DNA of 64,000 nt, from positions 535,790-599,789 of the forward strand of contig MNCI01003715.1 in assembly GCA_015680685.1 (NCBI GenBank), given 5' to 3'. The stretch comes from Gnetum montanum (Eukaryota > Streptophyta > Gnetopsida > Gnetales > Gnetaceae). Both the position numbers and the translations under genes were made by a program. The notes beneath the pieces were generated by a model, which did no database searches, was not told where the DNA came from, and saw nothing but the letters and a program-made list of their open reading frames with translations. Shown here one piece after another: positions 30,818 through 42,069 of this stretch (its first letter is position 1; the number at the start of each line of letters is the position of its first letter).

Positions 30818-33320
30818 ATGACCCCGAAACGTGTATAGCAGGAGGGTCCTGTTCAAGGTGGAGCGAAACAACCTTGGAGAGGTGGAAGACGTGTCCCTGC
30901 TTGACAACATGCAGAATAGGAGGTGCAATCATTCAGCATCCATCAAGAAGAACCTCCTACAAGATGGTCCAGGCAGGTAGAAAGAGGAGCTGCTGCTGCG
31001 CCTAAACCAGGACAATAACTCACGTTGCCCCCGGAGTGTGTTCAGGCTATCCATACGAAGTCCACAGTTGTTGCGGTGATTTTGAAGCTAAACTTTGAAT
31101 CTTTTGCAAAGTTTTCTCCTGAGGCTATTAGGGATCACCTTAAAGGGTCTCCCTTATGGCCTGTCCTCTCTGAATGCGGTGCCTGGTACTTAGGTGAAAC
31201 GTACCTGTTCTGGCACAATAAAGAGTAAGGCACCATGGTTAACATTTTTGGTGTGATAGTAGACTTTTTTGCGCAGGTGATATCGAAAGTGTTAAACCTT
31301 TCGAATTCAGGTCCTCATGTTACTCGATTATCTACCCGATCAGATCCTGATGTGCGAAAGGATTGGTTAGAGAAGGCTTATGGCAGAGATAAAGCTTTTG
31401 GTGAGTTGATGACGGAAGAGCAGGTTTATTTCAAAATTGGAACCTATCACCTCTTCCCCACAAAAGGTTTGAAAATAATATCTACGTATGCGGCAAGGGG
31501 ATGTGCAATGTTGATGGGAAAGGTTAACGCTAACCTTCCCCATCTATATTTAACGGAGATCCTAAGGCGATTCGAAGAACGGAAGTCAGGGAAGATGGCG
31601 TTGCCTTTTCCCTGCCTTATCAAGAAACTGTGTCGGTGGGCTGGTATTCGGGGATACACAAATTACATCCTCCAAAAAGCCCAGAATGCTTCTTATGCTA
31701 AATTGTTAAAGGTGCCAACTCCAAGAAAGAGCACTGGCGAAGAGCTGGGACTAGATGAAGAAGAAGAACAAATGACTGGATCACCTGCAACTCAACTTGC
31801 AGGACCCAGTCAACCTCTAGCCACAGGTCCCAGCCAACAACAAGAAGCAGGACCTAGCACAGGCTAGGATCAGCTGCCGCCCCTGCAAGACTACAGACCG
31901 TCGATGAGCCATCTTAGGGCCATCACCAAGACGGTTAGTTGGGGAGGTCATGATGACGCAAACCTCTTCCACGTCATCGATGATATAGACCAGCCTACTA
32001 TTTCATTAGATCACACAAGGGGCGAATTATCAATTCAAATAGGAGGAGGGGAAAGCAGATGGTCACAACAGATTTCTAGAAATGTGGCATCTTTTCAAGT
32101 ACAGTTAGAGACTGGTGAAGGGGCCACTGTGGTGGTCATACAACACCAGGATTCCGCGGGAGTTGCTGAAGTGGTCTTTGATCACATCAAAGAATCCTTT
32201 AACATACCTATTGTGCCACCGGTAGATCTTTCAGGAGCACGAGATGCTCAAACTCTTGTCGGAACCTCAATGACTCCTGTGGAACATGAGGATGTACTTG
32301 ACAGATTGCTTCAAACAGGATAAGTAATGACGTCTCTGTTTGACATCCCCCAGGATGTAACAGCAATTCAATCAAACCTCATTTCCACAAAAGAGAAGCT
32401 AGTCATATCCGAAGTAAGGGCGGAGCATGCTAAAGCTGAAGTGCAGAAACTACAAGAGTAGCTCGTAGCCTTACAAGCAACACAACGGGATCCTCTACAA
32501 TTTGTTCCCACAGACCAGCTAGAAAAATTCAGAACTGAGAAATTAACAAAGCTAATTGTAGAAAATAAGAAGGTCGCAGAACAAAAGGAGATGACCACTT
32601 GGGATGCCTCCGTAGCAAAGGCGCAAACTCATGCGCATATTAAGGCACTAAGGGCCTTAGAAGAAGAAAACAAGCAGTTGGTTGCTGATAACCTTTGGTT
32701 GACCTCTGTAGAGAAACAAAAGAATGTTCTCGATGAACATTTTCATCAGCTAAGAGAACAATTTATTTGGATCAACCGAGATGTAAGCCGTTTAGCCAGA
32801 GAGAACCGAACCCTCTCAATGGAGGAGATATGTGCTATTTGCTAGAAATCAGCAATTGAGATAAGTGCGTGGCAGAATGAGCCTAAACGACATGAGAAGC
32901 TGAAGGAGCATTTTCGTGATCAGGTGGGGATGTACAAACAAATCTTGGAGAAGGAGATCCATATGGCCAAGGCTCAAATCAACAACATCAGTGCTCAGCA
33001 CACTAATTGGAGGGCCATATTGGATACTTACGCCTTCGCCCACCAAGAGGAAGTTAAAAATCGGGACCTGTAGATCCAGGACTTGACTGAATACATGGAG
33101 TTGGAAAACCTTAGATATGCTAACCTGGCCATGTTAACAGCAGGACGCCCGAGGTCAGAGCTCAAGCAGCAGGTAGCTTCCACCCACATCAAATATGGAG
33201 CAGAATTTGCAGAGCGCAAGAAGCTAGCTGAGAAATTAGATGTCGTAAATTCTGAACTTATGGTGGTAAAAGAAAGCTACCAAGGATAGAAAGATGTAGC
33301 CACCGCCACCAGGAACTACA
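30818..33320 (+). pseudogene. Additional ORF (aORF) of element D
   Basis: ATG at 30818 (MTPKRV) follows TGTGATTGCAG. One frame is held to about 33310, with about ten stops and no frameshift. Globular domain ~31080-31690: FSPEAIRDHLKGSPLWPVL, WYLGETYLFWHNKE, VDFFAQVISKVLNLSN, LMGKVNANLPHLYLTEILRR, LPFPCLIKKLCRWAGI. A Glu/Gln/Pro/Ser linker (31730-31866) and a segment with SRNVASFQVQLETGEG follow. The coiled-coil tail runs from ~32340 to 33290 (E/K/A/L-rich). Compared with A, about 240 bp near the C-terminus are missing. It resembles the putative plant transposon protein domain of Athila/Tat elements by pattern only; biochemical role unknown. Confidence 0.75.
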
Positions 33321-33483
33321 TGAGTTCCATATTTTTGTAGTTGTAGTATTTTTTCTCTGTGTTGTGTCTTCCCACACTACGACATTGTTTCATTTCTTTT
33401 CCCAGTTAATAATCCCATACCTATCCACTGTGTAATCAATCGAACTTGTTCTCTTTTTAACTCAAGGAAGAGTTTTTATTCAG

Positions 33484-33494
33484 TTGTGGGGGTA
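33484..33494 (+). promoter_or_regulatory. Polypurine tract of element D
   Basis: TTGTGGGGGTA directly before the 3' LTR start. It corresponds to TCATGGGGGTA in the other three elements. Confidence 0.72.
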
Positions 33495-34438
33495 TGATGA
33501 GACACGTTTTGCATAGGCCGTGATATCGCATCCCTTGCGATATTGCGTCTTCCCTACGATATCGCGTACGCGATATCGCAGTTCGCCGCCATATCTATAA
33601 ATAAGACGCGGCTCTCCCTTGTACAGGAGGAGAAGTTTTATTGTAGTGAAACTCTGGCAGTTTGATCCCTCCAGAGTTATATTTTTTCCCATGTCTGCTC
33701 ACAGTGTGGTGAATGTAATTGTACGGTGTCTTTATTCGAGTGTGATACTTGGACACGCACATGATTGGCAATAAAGATCGAGATTACTTCATCATTGCAG
33801 CATTCACTTTTTTTGTTATTTATTTAATGTTATTTATTATTTTCTCTTAGTAATGTGGAATGAGTACGACTTTATTACGAGCATTTACGAATGTGTACGG
33901 ATAATCAAGGAATCGGTTGCTCATCGCACTTAGATTCCCTCTCACCCTTAAACTCCTAGAATGCGGAACAAGTACGACTTGATTACGAGCATTTAAGTGT
34001 GACTACTTGGTAACCCAGTGGCGTATCTAGGATCTACGCTTGGTAACCCAGTGGTGTATCTGGGATCTGCGCTTGGTAATCCCAGTGGTAGTCATGCACG
34101 AGGTCCAAGATGTGTACGGTTGATCAAGGAATCGGTTGCTCGTTGCACTTAGGTTAGATTAGATTCTCTTACCCTTTCCCTCTTAGCTTAGCTTAGTTAA
34201 TATTATTTTCCATTGTCTCAAGAGTAGCATAGAATTAGAAACACATCATACACCTCACTCTGGACTAAACCATACATGACAAATATAAATACTAGTCCAG
34301 GTGGAAAGACAGCGAACTGCGACCTAAGGTTAACGATCTAGGTGCCACAACTAGTCCATCTGCAGAGTTCGACTGGATCGCGCATGAGAATGCTCGTATT
34401 CGTATGGTTGAGCGTAGGGGTACCTCTACCGCTCATCA
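33495..34438 (+). repeat. 3' LTR of element D
   Basis: TGATGAGAC...CTCATCA, 944 bp. GATATC array at 33520-33580 including the palindrome GATATCGCGTACGCGATATC, then CTATAAATAAG (33594-33604). R hairpin CTTTATT...AATAAAG at ~33730-33780; triple CTTGGTAAYCC(C)A units at ~34007-34085. Ends flush with AACAT. Confidence 0.9.
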
Positions 34439-34443
34439 AACAT

Positions 34444-34505
34444 TTAGTCAAATTAGAACTTTATAACTAAGCATTGCACATCAAAATTAAACTGATGACT
34501 TGCCA
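34444..34505 (-). pseudogene. Probable 5' start of the LINE beyond element D
   Basis: Minus-strand sequence after the target duplication continues the LINE reading direction, with an ATG at 34505 (MASHQFNFDVQC). Only the position and the target duplication support this; the homology is not verified. Confidence 0.35.
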
Positions 34506-35470
34506 TTTCCAACACCTTTATATATATGGGTTGAAGTAGCCATTATATATGGGTGATGTATGTTGTGCATGTAATTAGCGTAAAGAAATTATCAAATCAA
34601 CATTACCTTAGCAACTAGATCTTTGTAGCCATGGGAGCAACTAGTTAGATTCCTTTTAGTATTCTTCTTTCCTCTACTTTTCTTTGTTTCCTATTTATAA
34701 TTTTTATGCTTTGTTCAAGTTTGCAGGGTTTTCATCATAGCAAGTGTTTCTAGCATTTAGAAAAGGGATTTTCATTACCATTCAATAAGAGGTAACAATT
34801 TTACTATGAACCCTACGTTTATTTTGATTCAACTTGTATAAGTTTTAGCATATAAAGCATAGTTTCTAGTTTAATATGCACTTCATTTTGGAATGGACTT
34901 ATTAATGAGATACAATGCTATTTGTACAAAAATTAATTATAAATGGATTTATTGGATGAACATCTTAATTATGATTTTCCAAATGCTATGATTACCATGG
35001 ATTTGAAAATGTATAGGATATTTCCTAATTTGAAAATTTTATAAGGATTTTATTAATTTTCTAAGAAGTTAAGAATGGATGATATTTTGATTTTACCTTT
35101 TCTACTCGTTCTCTATCATATAGTAGCATTTGCATAGTAGAAGAATTTATTACACCTTGTGTGGCATGTTTTTTTGTGGTGGTAAGGTCCCTACAATTCA
35201 TCATGACCCCTAGCTATAAGTTGTTTGGCAAAAAGTGTTGATGCTTTGATACAAAAATAGTGGAAACTTTTGCAACATTAATTGTTTGAAAAGTGATGTT
35301 TACAAATATATGATGGTTTTGAGCATCTAAAAATGGTTGAAAGATGCATATAGATGGATAGGTAGATTTTTCAAACATTATGGAAGTTAATCAATGTGAT
35401 TTTAAAGAATTTGGTGGAGATAATATTTGGTGTGGAAAGAGACAAATTTGTGAATTAGGCCAATCGATAA
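34506..35470. other. Intergenic, nothing recognised
   Basis: AT-rich, without coding or repeat features I can name. Confidence 0.45.
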
Positions 35471-35499
35471 AACAATGTTGGATGTTAATAATGAAATAT

Positions 35500-35645
35500 T
35501 TTTGTTCTCATCTACAGGAATAAAGAAGATATACAAAATTATGCAAACTATAAAGGAATCAAGCTAATGAGCCATACCATGAAGTTTTGGAAGAGAGCCA
35601 TGGATGATTATTGTTGATCACCTTATCTTTTAATCTAGACTTAGA
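35500..35645 (+). pseudogene. LINE reverse-transcriptase fragment (second LINE, plus strand)
   Basis: Plus-strand translation reads KEDIQNYANYKGIKLMSHTM, then KFWKRAMD. This matches the well-known plant LINE RT segment with NYRGI-LMSHTMK-WER. Surrounding sequence is too decayed to extend. It is opposite in orientation to the LINE at 25395-28021, so it is a separate insertion. Confidence 0.65.
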
Positions 35646-36648
35646 CCAACTCATACCACTTATCAAAAACATTATAGTGCATCATCTTGAAATCATCACC
35701 ATTAAGTCAATTATAAAGATAAACTTGGCTACATAGCCTTTGTTAATTTTATTATGGGAACATTATGAAATGCAGTTAGTAAAATGTGCTTTTTAGTCTT
35801 TTGCTATAGGTGTATATTTGAACATGGCTAAATGCCTTTCTAGTCATATAAAAAATGCCAAAAATAATAAAAGAGTACCTTTAGACATGCATCTCATGTT
35901 TTTCTAGTCTCATGTTGACATTATTCCCTAAGAAATCTTCATTATAGAGGTCTACTTTCAAACATAGGTTACATGCTTTTCTAATGATACATCAAAACCA
36001 ATTAGATTCATTAATTAATTTCCATTTTAATAGATACTAGCCTTTAGACATTTATTACATACCTTTCCAATGATGTGAGTAAATGGCTTCTTTTATTTTT
36101 CTTTTGTCTCTCAAGCAATGTAACAAGTTGGAAATGATAATTGAATCCAATAATGATGTCTCAAGAGTTAACAAATCCCCTTGATGTCATACTCCTTGTA
36201 TTCATATGTGGTCCATCATCCTTCATTTCACATTTAGTTACCATGAAAGTTCATTAAAAGTTGCTAAAATGATAAGGACCACATTGCATCTATAGCAATG
36301 ACCGCTTATTAAAGTGAAAAATGGAGGGAAGATTGAAATGGTTTCACTAATTATTATAAATGGAATACTTCAAGTGGGCAATATGAAGTGAACTATCAAA
36401 ACTACATGATATGTGAAACCATCAAAACCATGTATTCTATATCAATACAAAAGGAAATTATAACTCACACAACTAGAAATAAGATCATAAAAGAACCAGA
36501 AATTTCAAAAACTTATAAATACTAAGTAACAAAGGACTAATCAATAGAATAATTGGAAAAAATAAAAAATTGAAATGAAATTTCAAAATATTTAAAATGA
36601 AAAATTATTCAACTTATTAACTTTTCTCAATTGAGCACATCTTCCTCA
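35646..36648. other. Intergenic, nothing recognised
   Basis: AT-rich. May contain further LINE-derived sequence, but no motif is clear enough to claim. Confidence 0.4.
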
Positions 36649-37549
36649 TGACTATACAACTAGAGATTCTAAAATATTTTTAAGCAATTTATGTTTTTGT
36701 TTATTAGTTAATTAAGTAAAGATAGTAATAGGATTTTGATTATTCATAAATATAAAAAAATTAGCAAATGCTTTGATTTTACATAGTTTCAATGTATTTT
36801 TCTTCTGTAATTCTATTCTCCCCTAATCTAATTCAATGTTTTGCATATAATCAAATTGAAAAACTTCTTACTGTAGGTTTTGTAGTTGATCAACTTTATT
36901 TGATATAAAAGTTAATAATCTATCTAGATTATTCTATGCACATTGTAGATGTTTCAACCCTATCTTCAATTAGCCACTTTGTATCCTCTTGTTTCGTAGC
37001 TATAGAATACACATTATTGTACACACTATTGTTCTATGCATTTTTTGGAAACTGTTAATATGGTTGTAGCTCATGTGGTCTAGATACTTCTTACACAACT
37101 ACATTGATTTTCATCATATTGTATGCATGAAACACGCTTTCTATCAACAATTAGTACTCATTCTCTTTATCAATGTCAAGGAATAGATTACTAAATCCTA
37201 GTTTTGCATTAATGGTGCTAAGTCATGTCCTTATCATGATAATAGGGAAATTACCTTTGTTGCCTTCAATGTGGATAGCTAAAAAATTAAAGATATAATA
37301 ATCTACTTATGTAGTCAACCTCATTTTGTTAGGACAAGGATATGATGATGAAAATGAAAATGATGATAACCGTCCACTAATGGTGACAAAGTCCTTAAAC
37401 ACTCCTAGCAGTACTATAATAGATTGATTGGTAAGGCTAACTAGTTCTAAATTTTGTACATCTCTTAAGAAATGAGGTTTATTTCAAAACTTGAGATTGA
37501 TAGAGGTTTACACATACTACTAGGTTATTAGGATTTGTTCTTTTCTTGG
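36649..37549 (+). repeat. Direct repeat X, left copy flanking element C
   Basis: Runs from TGACTATACAACTAGAG to GGATTTGTTCTTTTCTTGG and is repeated almost entirely at 47572-48494. Noncoding. A few percent substitutions plus one insertion of about 25 bp in the right copy. Element C starts at the next base. Confidence 0.9.
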
Positions 37550-38591
37550 TGATGAAGTGGTTACTCTAATTATTAGAGCGATTATTATTCGAGCGGTTAC
37601 TCTAATAATTAGAGCGGTTATTATTAGAGTGATTACTCTAATAATTAGAGCAATTATTATTGGACCGGTTACTCTATTTATTAGAGTGGTTATTATTGGA
37701 GCAGTTACTTTAATTATTAGAGCGGTTATTATTGAAGTGGTTACTCTAATAATTAGAGTGGTTATTATTGGAGCAATTATTCTAATTATTAGAGCGATTA
37801 CTCTAATTATTAGAGTAGTTTCTCCCAAGTTTATAAATACAATGCCCAAGCACACAATTGAAAAGAAGTCTTTTAGTAGTCAAGTAGCGAAACTCTTGTA
37901 GTCTATTTGAAAGTTAGAATATTTTCCAAGTGCCTGCAGCAAGAGGTCTAAGGGTGGATGGATCTTTATTCGAGCATTGTGTACCTAAGCACACCTTGTG
38001 TACAACAATAAAGATGAGCTCTTTGATTCATCCTTGCAGCACTTGAGATTTGTTTTGTTACATATTTCTTTTATTTTATTTTCTTATGAATTTATTTTAT
38101 TTTATGCACTTTACATTTCTGTTATTAGCGTAGAAATTCATTTTGATCAATTAACCAATTGTTAAAATACACTTAGTACGATCACTTGGAGCATGCGTGT
38201 AACACTTGGTAACCCAGTAATGATTAGTGTTTGGTAATCCCAGTAGTGTTGCACTGGTTCAGGATGTGTACAGTAAGTGAGAATGGATACTAGTGTTAGG
38301 ATTAGTTAAAGCCTAGTTAATTAGTAGTTAAGTTAAATTAGTCACTTAGTTATCTCTCTCCTTCCCTACTAGCGTAGGACATAAAAACATAAAAGCTATA
38401 AAAATCATATGCCTCAAGCTTACTTAACCATACAATTGTGACATACACGTAAGCTTGGGAAGACAACAATTAACCAACTCATCCTTGTTCCACAAGGGCA
38501 CATAAGCACTTAGTCCTTGGAATTCGACCGAATCGTGCATGAAACACTCGTATTCGTATGGTTGAGCATAGGGGTACCTCACCGCTGATCA
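37550..38591 (+). repeat. 5' LTR of element C
   Basis: Starts TGATGAAG; ends CTGATCA (CTCATCA decayed by one base). U3 holds about eight copies of an odd palindrome CTCTAATWATTAGAG at 37560-37823, alternating with TTATTATTGGAGCGGTTA in a ~36-bp period, then TTATAAATAC (37831-37840). R hairpin ATCTTTATT...AATAAAGAT at ~37962-38015. CTTGGTAACCCAG and TTTGGTAATCCCAG at ~38205-38241. Confidence 0.9.
37556..37823 (+). repeat. Palindrome array in U3 of element C
   Basis: About eight near-identical CTCTAATWATTAGAG palindromes spaced about 36 bp, ending just before the TATA box. The 3' LTR has about seven (46791-47004) arranged slightly differently, so units have been gained or lost since insertion. 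The open frames across this array (Ile/Val/Thr repeats) are artefacts of the repetition. Confidence 0.88.
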
Positions 38592-38611
38592 TTAGCACCG
38601 TTGTTGGGGAC
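38592..38611 (+). promoter_or_regulatory. Primer binding site of element C
   Basis: TTAGCACCGTTGTTGGGGAC after the 5' LTR; tRNA-Asp-type primer site. Confidence 0.75.
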
Positions 38612-38727
38612 TTAGTTGTTTGTGTGCTAACTAGAACATAGGAAATCATTCATGTCATTGGAACGAACCCTTAGGGTTGGTTGAGAAAATAATAAACAAG
38701 AATACATTACACACTGAACAGACAAGT

Positions 38728-40760
38728 ATGTCTTATTCTTCATATGAAAGCGCCTTACTGCCTAGGTCTGAAACAGGAAACAATCGACGACGTAATACAC
38801 ATGACTTTGATCCGCCAGTCCCTTAACAAGTTCGAGTGGTATATATTCATCCTGATGAGTATATACCAGACTTCACCTTTATCCTCCATCAAGATGAACA
38901 ACTGCATTGGTGAGACTTAGAAAGTAACATAGTTTTACCTATCGATCGTTCAGTCCCGAGCATGCTTCTTCATGCTCTCACACGAATTGGCATGCTGCAC
39001 TTACATGCATAATACATTGTGCAAGACCATGACTCGAGAGAATATTGTCCCACAGAGGCACAACATCAAAGGGACTTGCAACAGGAAAGACATCATAAGT
39101 CTTTGAAGGATAAGTGGTCCCAGGATGCCCCACATGTCTTAACCGAAAATGAGGGTGGTGAACCTACCTCAGGCAGTCGGCCACACAACAATATCCCTCC
39201 CCTTGACTTTGGCCAAAGGGTTATGTATCAGAACATTTATTCCATTATTCATAACCCAAGTCCTGATACCCACGGGCACAAAGGGTTCGAAAAAGGGACA
39301 CAAACTCATGATAAAGGTGGACATTTTGATCTCAATCACGATTAGGGCTGACACTGCAGAAGAGAAGGTAGCAAACAACGTCATGGTGACAGTTCTCCTT
39401 CTTCTTTACCTTTATCATCTTCTTCATCCTCTCCTTCAATATTTGGACGCAGTCATAAAGAAAAAGACCATGGGGATAAAGGTAGGCAAAGTGGAAGTCA
39501 TAGGCGAAACAGCCAGGAAAAGGGATGAGGGCACTCTAGAAAGTCACGACATAGAAGAAGGAAGAGTGGGGAACAATGTAGGCATCATAGATGCCATGGA
39601 CGAGAGGATCCCAATGAATCCCTACTCGCTACTCGAAGTATGTTACACATAACTAAGGCTATTAGAATTCCAACAAGGCATAGAAGGATAGTAGGATCAA
39701 GATATTAGATATGAACAACATTGCACGATTTGAAGGGGAATACAACGCTAATCCTCAGAATCAGTTACAAGAATTCCATGATGTGTGTGCCTTACAAAAC
39801 ATAGAGAACAAATGGCAAAAACTTAAGTTGTTCCCACGAACACTAGTTAAAGAAGCGGAAAGCTGGTACCAGTCCTTAGAACCGGAATCCATTCATAGAT
39901 GGAGTACTATGTTAGAATTATTCAACGATAAGCACCAAACATACTCCCAAGTGTCCAACCTGCGAAAGCAAATCCAAGGCTGGAAACAAGGAGGACATGA
40001 ATCCTTGGATGCTGCCATGGGTTGATACTATGCACTATTGCACCATTGTCCTGGCCATAGTTATTCACAAAGGGATTAACTCCACCATCTCGTGGATGGG
40101 CTTAAGCATGAAACGAGAAGAACCCTTGGGACTTATGCCCAAGGAAAATTATCTGAGCTTAGGTTCCATCAAATTCAAAGACTACTGGAGCAAGTTGCTA
40201 AGGAAGAAGGTGAGCTATGGAAGAGAGAAAGTGCCGAAGAGTATAATCAAGATCCTTCCCTTCGGAAGAGGGGAGTAAGATTTTGTGAGGATGAAGAAGA
40301 GTCACCACTCGAAGACATGGTGAATAGGAAAACTTTACCTATCCAAAAGTTGACATCAGTAGTATCGACAAAGGTAGACCAAATGTGGAATTCCCTAGAC
40401 AATAGATTTCAATCTATTCTTAAAATAGTAGAGGAGCCTAGAGAGTAAGGTAGTGATCACGAAAAAAGAAAAAAGAGAGAAGCTAAACATGCACGTAGCA
40501 AGGGTAAGGGAAAAGTTGCCATCATTGAAGAGGTTGTGGAGTTAGAAACAGACAATGATAGTGGATTTGAAATGTGTCAATACGACCATCCTAAGGGATG
40601 TTGCCTTGTAATCTCACATTTGCAAGAGCTTGGGGTGTATGCACTCAACCCATGATTGAACAAACAACAAGCACCCCGAAGGTTCCCTTACCCCTAAGGT
40701 AACCCAAGACAGTTCCATCAACCCTTAATGTATTATCCAAGTGGAACTCCACCACACACC
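38728..40760 (+). pseudogene. gag of element C
   Basis: ATG at 38728 (MSYSSYESALLP), at the same place as in B. N-terminal part with RVVYIHPDEYIPDFTFILHQ, basic Ser/Arg/His-rich centre (~39280-39560), capsid-like domain (39711-40210: MNNIARFEGEYNANPQNQL, QKLKLFPRTLVKEAESWYQS, NLRKQIQGWKQGG), acidic linker (40260-40450), and a Cys/His cluster CQYDHPKGCCLVISH (~40575). Stops and at least two frame changes (near 39150-39710) interrupt it. Confidence 0.82.
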
Positions 40761-40999
40761 GATTGAGCAATATCAATAGTGGTAGCATCCACAATCATGG
40801 GGAATGCCACCACCAAGGCAACATTATCCTTATTGGCAACTTGACCCGTATGGATATTACATGTAGTAGCCAATCTTCACACATGACTCTACTGGTCACG
40901 TCACTCCGGAACCTCACTACCAAGCCCACGAATATTATGGGAAACCCTCTTCTAAGGGCAATATTCTGCAAGCATATCATCCTTCTCATCCAGCCGCAT

Positions 41000-41805
41000 C
41001 TCTTCCACCAATAGCTCCACTACCACCTGCTACAGCTATGCAGGGTGAAATCCCTACCCAGCCGCAACAACGTAATGCCACAAGAGTTGTTAACTCTTAA
41101 CCTACTGTTGGTTCAAACAACCACATGAAGAAAACATCTTTCTTTAGAACCAATAGACCAACCAAGCCCTTGCAATCATAAGTGGCTAATACCTTAGATG
41201 CCTCAGTATCAATCAAAACTTCAGAGCATCCTTCAACTCAACCACCGCACTCAATGCATACGGTCATGCTAACACATGCTGTCACTAATTGGATCAAAGC
41301 TGGCCACCTTCGCAAGAAATTCTCTGATCCTGGGAGTCCTCTGATATACTTACAAATTATTGGAAATGCACTATGCAAGGCTCTTTTAGATTCAGGTTCC
41401 AATGTCAACTTGATTTCTCAAGAAATGTACAAGGCCTGGAACCTACCTCCATTGAAAAAGAGCAACATCTGTCTAGAGTTGCTCGACCAGTCCATCACTG
41501 TCCCATTGGGATTGGTGGAAGACATTGTTACCACTGTTTGTGGGTGTTCATACCTAGCTAACTTCCTAGTGATTTAGGTGAACAACGATAAGGGGGACTT
41601 CCCAATCATAATGGGAAGAGCATGGCTAAGCACCATCAATGCATGCCTAGGAATCCACGATTTTTCCCTAGAAATATCAAAGGAAAATACATTTGAAAAT
41701 ATTGAGAAGAAGAAAGTTACGTGCATCACATACAGTGACATAGGATGTAATTGCGTGCAGAGGTCATGGTTTGTGCAAAGTTTAACATTGCCTACATGCA
41801 ATTAG
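41000..41805 (+). pseudogene. Retropepsin domain of element C
   Basis: HTVMLTHAVTNWIKAGHL, SPLIYLQIIGNALCKALL, then the active-site D-S-G (41389-41397) followed by SNVNLISQEMY, SITVPLGLVEDIVTTVCG and FLVI, then a TAG at ~41575 where B keeps CAA. The frame continues with NDKGDFPIIMGRAWLST. Aspartic protease that would mature Gag-Pol. Active-site triplet intact, unlike B. Confidence 0.82.
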
Positions 41806-42069
41806 TGTGCACAAGTGATCAACATACAAATATTCTTGTATGTAGCAGCCACACAACAAGAAGGCACCCAGTGGTTGACAGTTGATCAAGAAGGTAGTTC
41901 ACTCATATGCATGGAACCAACTGAGGGTTTGACTTGTGCTTACATCGATAGCATAGATGCATTAGAGTAAGTCCACCTTCAACTTCCAAGTCTTAACCTT
42001 AAAAATGTCAACTAGGGGAAGTTGGAAATCCCTGAGAAATTTCAGTAGGAGCCCCTCGAGCTGAAACCA

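Larger units (their letters stand above)
28027..34438 (+). mobile_element. LTR element D (pol-less, aORF-bearing, 5' part rearranged)
   Basis: Flanked by the 5-bp target duplication AACAT (28022-28026, 34439-34443) and ends TGATGAG/CTCATCA. The 5' LTR breaks at ~28828. The primer site and nearly all of gag are missing, replaced by a 22-bp inverted repeat, a gag-tail scrap and a 95-N gap. The noncoding block, internal promoter module, aORF and intact 3' LTR follow as in element A. It sits in the 5' part of the minus-strand LINE. Confidence 0.87.

Noticed and set aside
37556-37823. Regularly spaced palindromic repeats resembling a CRISPR array
   Set aside because: The DNA is plant nuclear, the units lie in U3 of an LTR, and the spacers are themselves repetitive, so this is not CRISPR.
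37520-37901. Open frames on both strands rich in Ile, Val, Thr and Arg (and the same at 46772-47087)
   Set aside because: They are translations of the 36-bp palindrome array in the LTR of element C; the repetition alone keeps the frames open.
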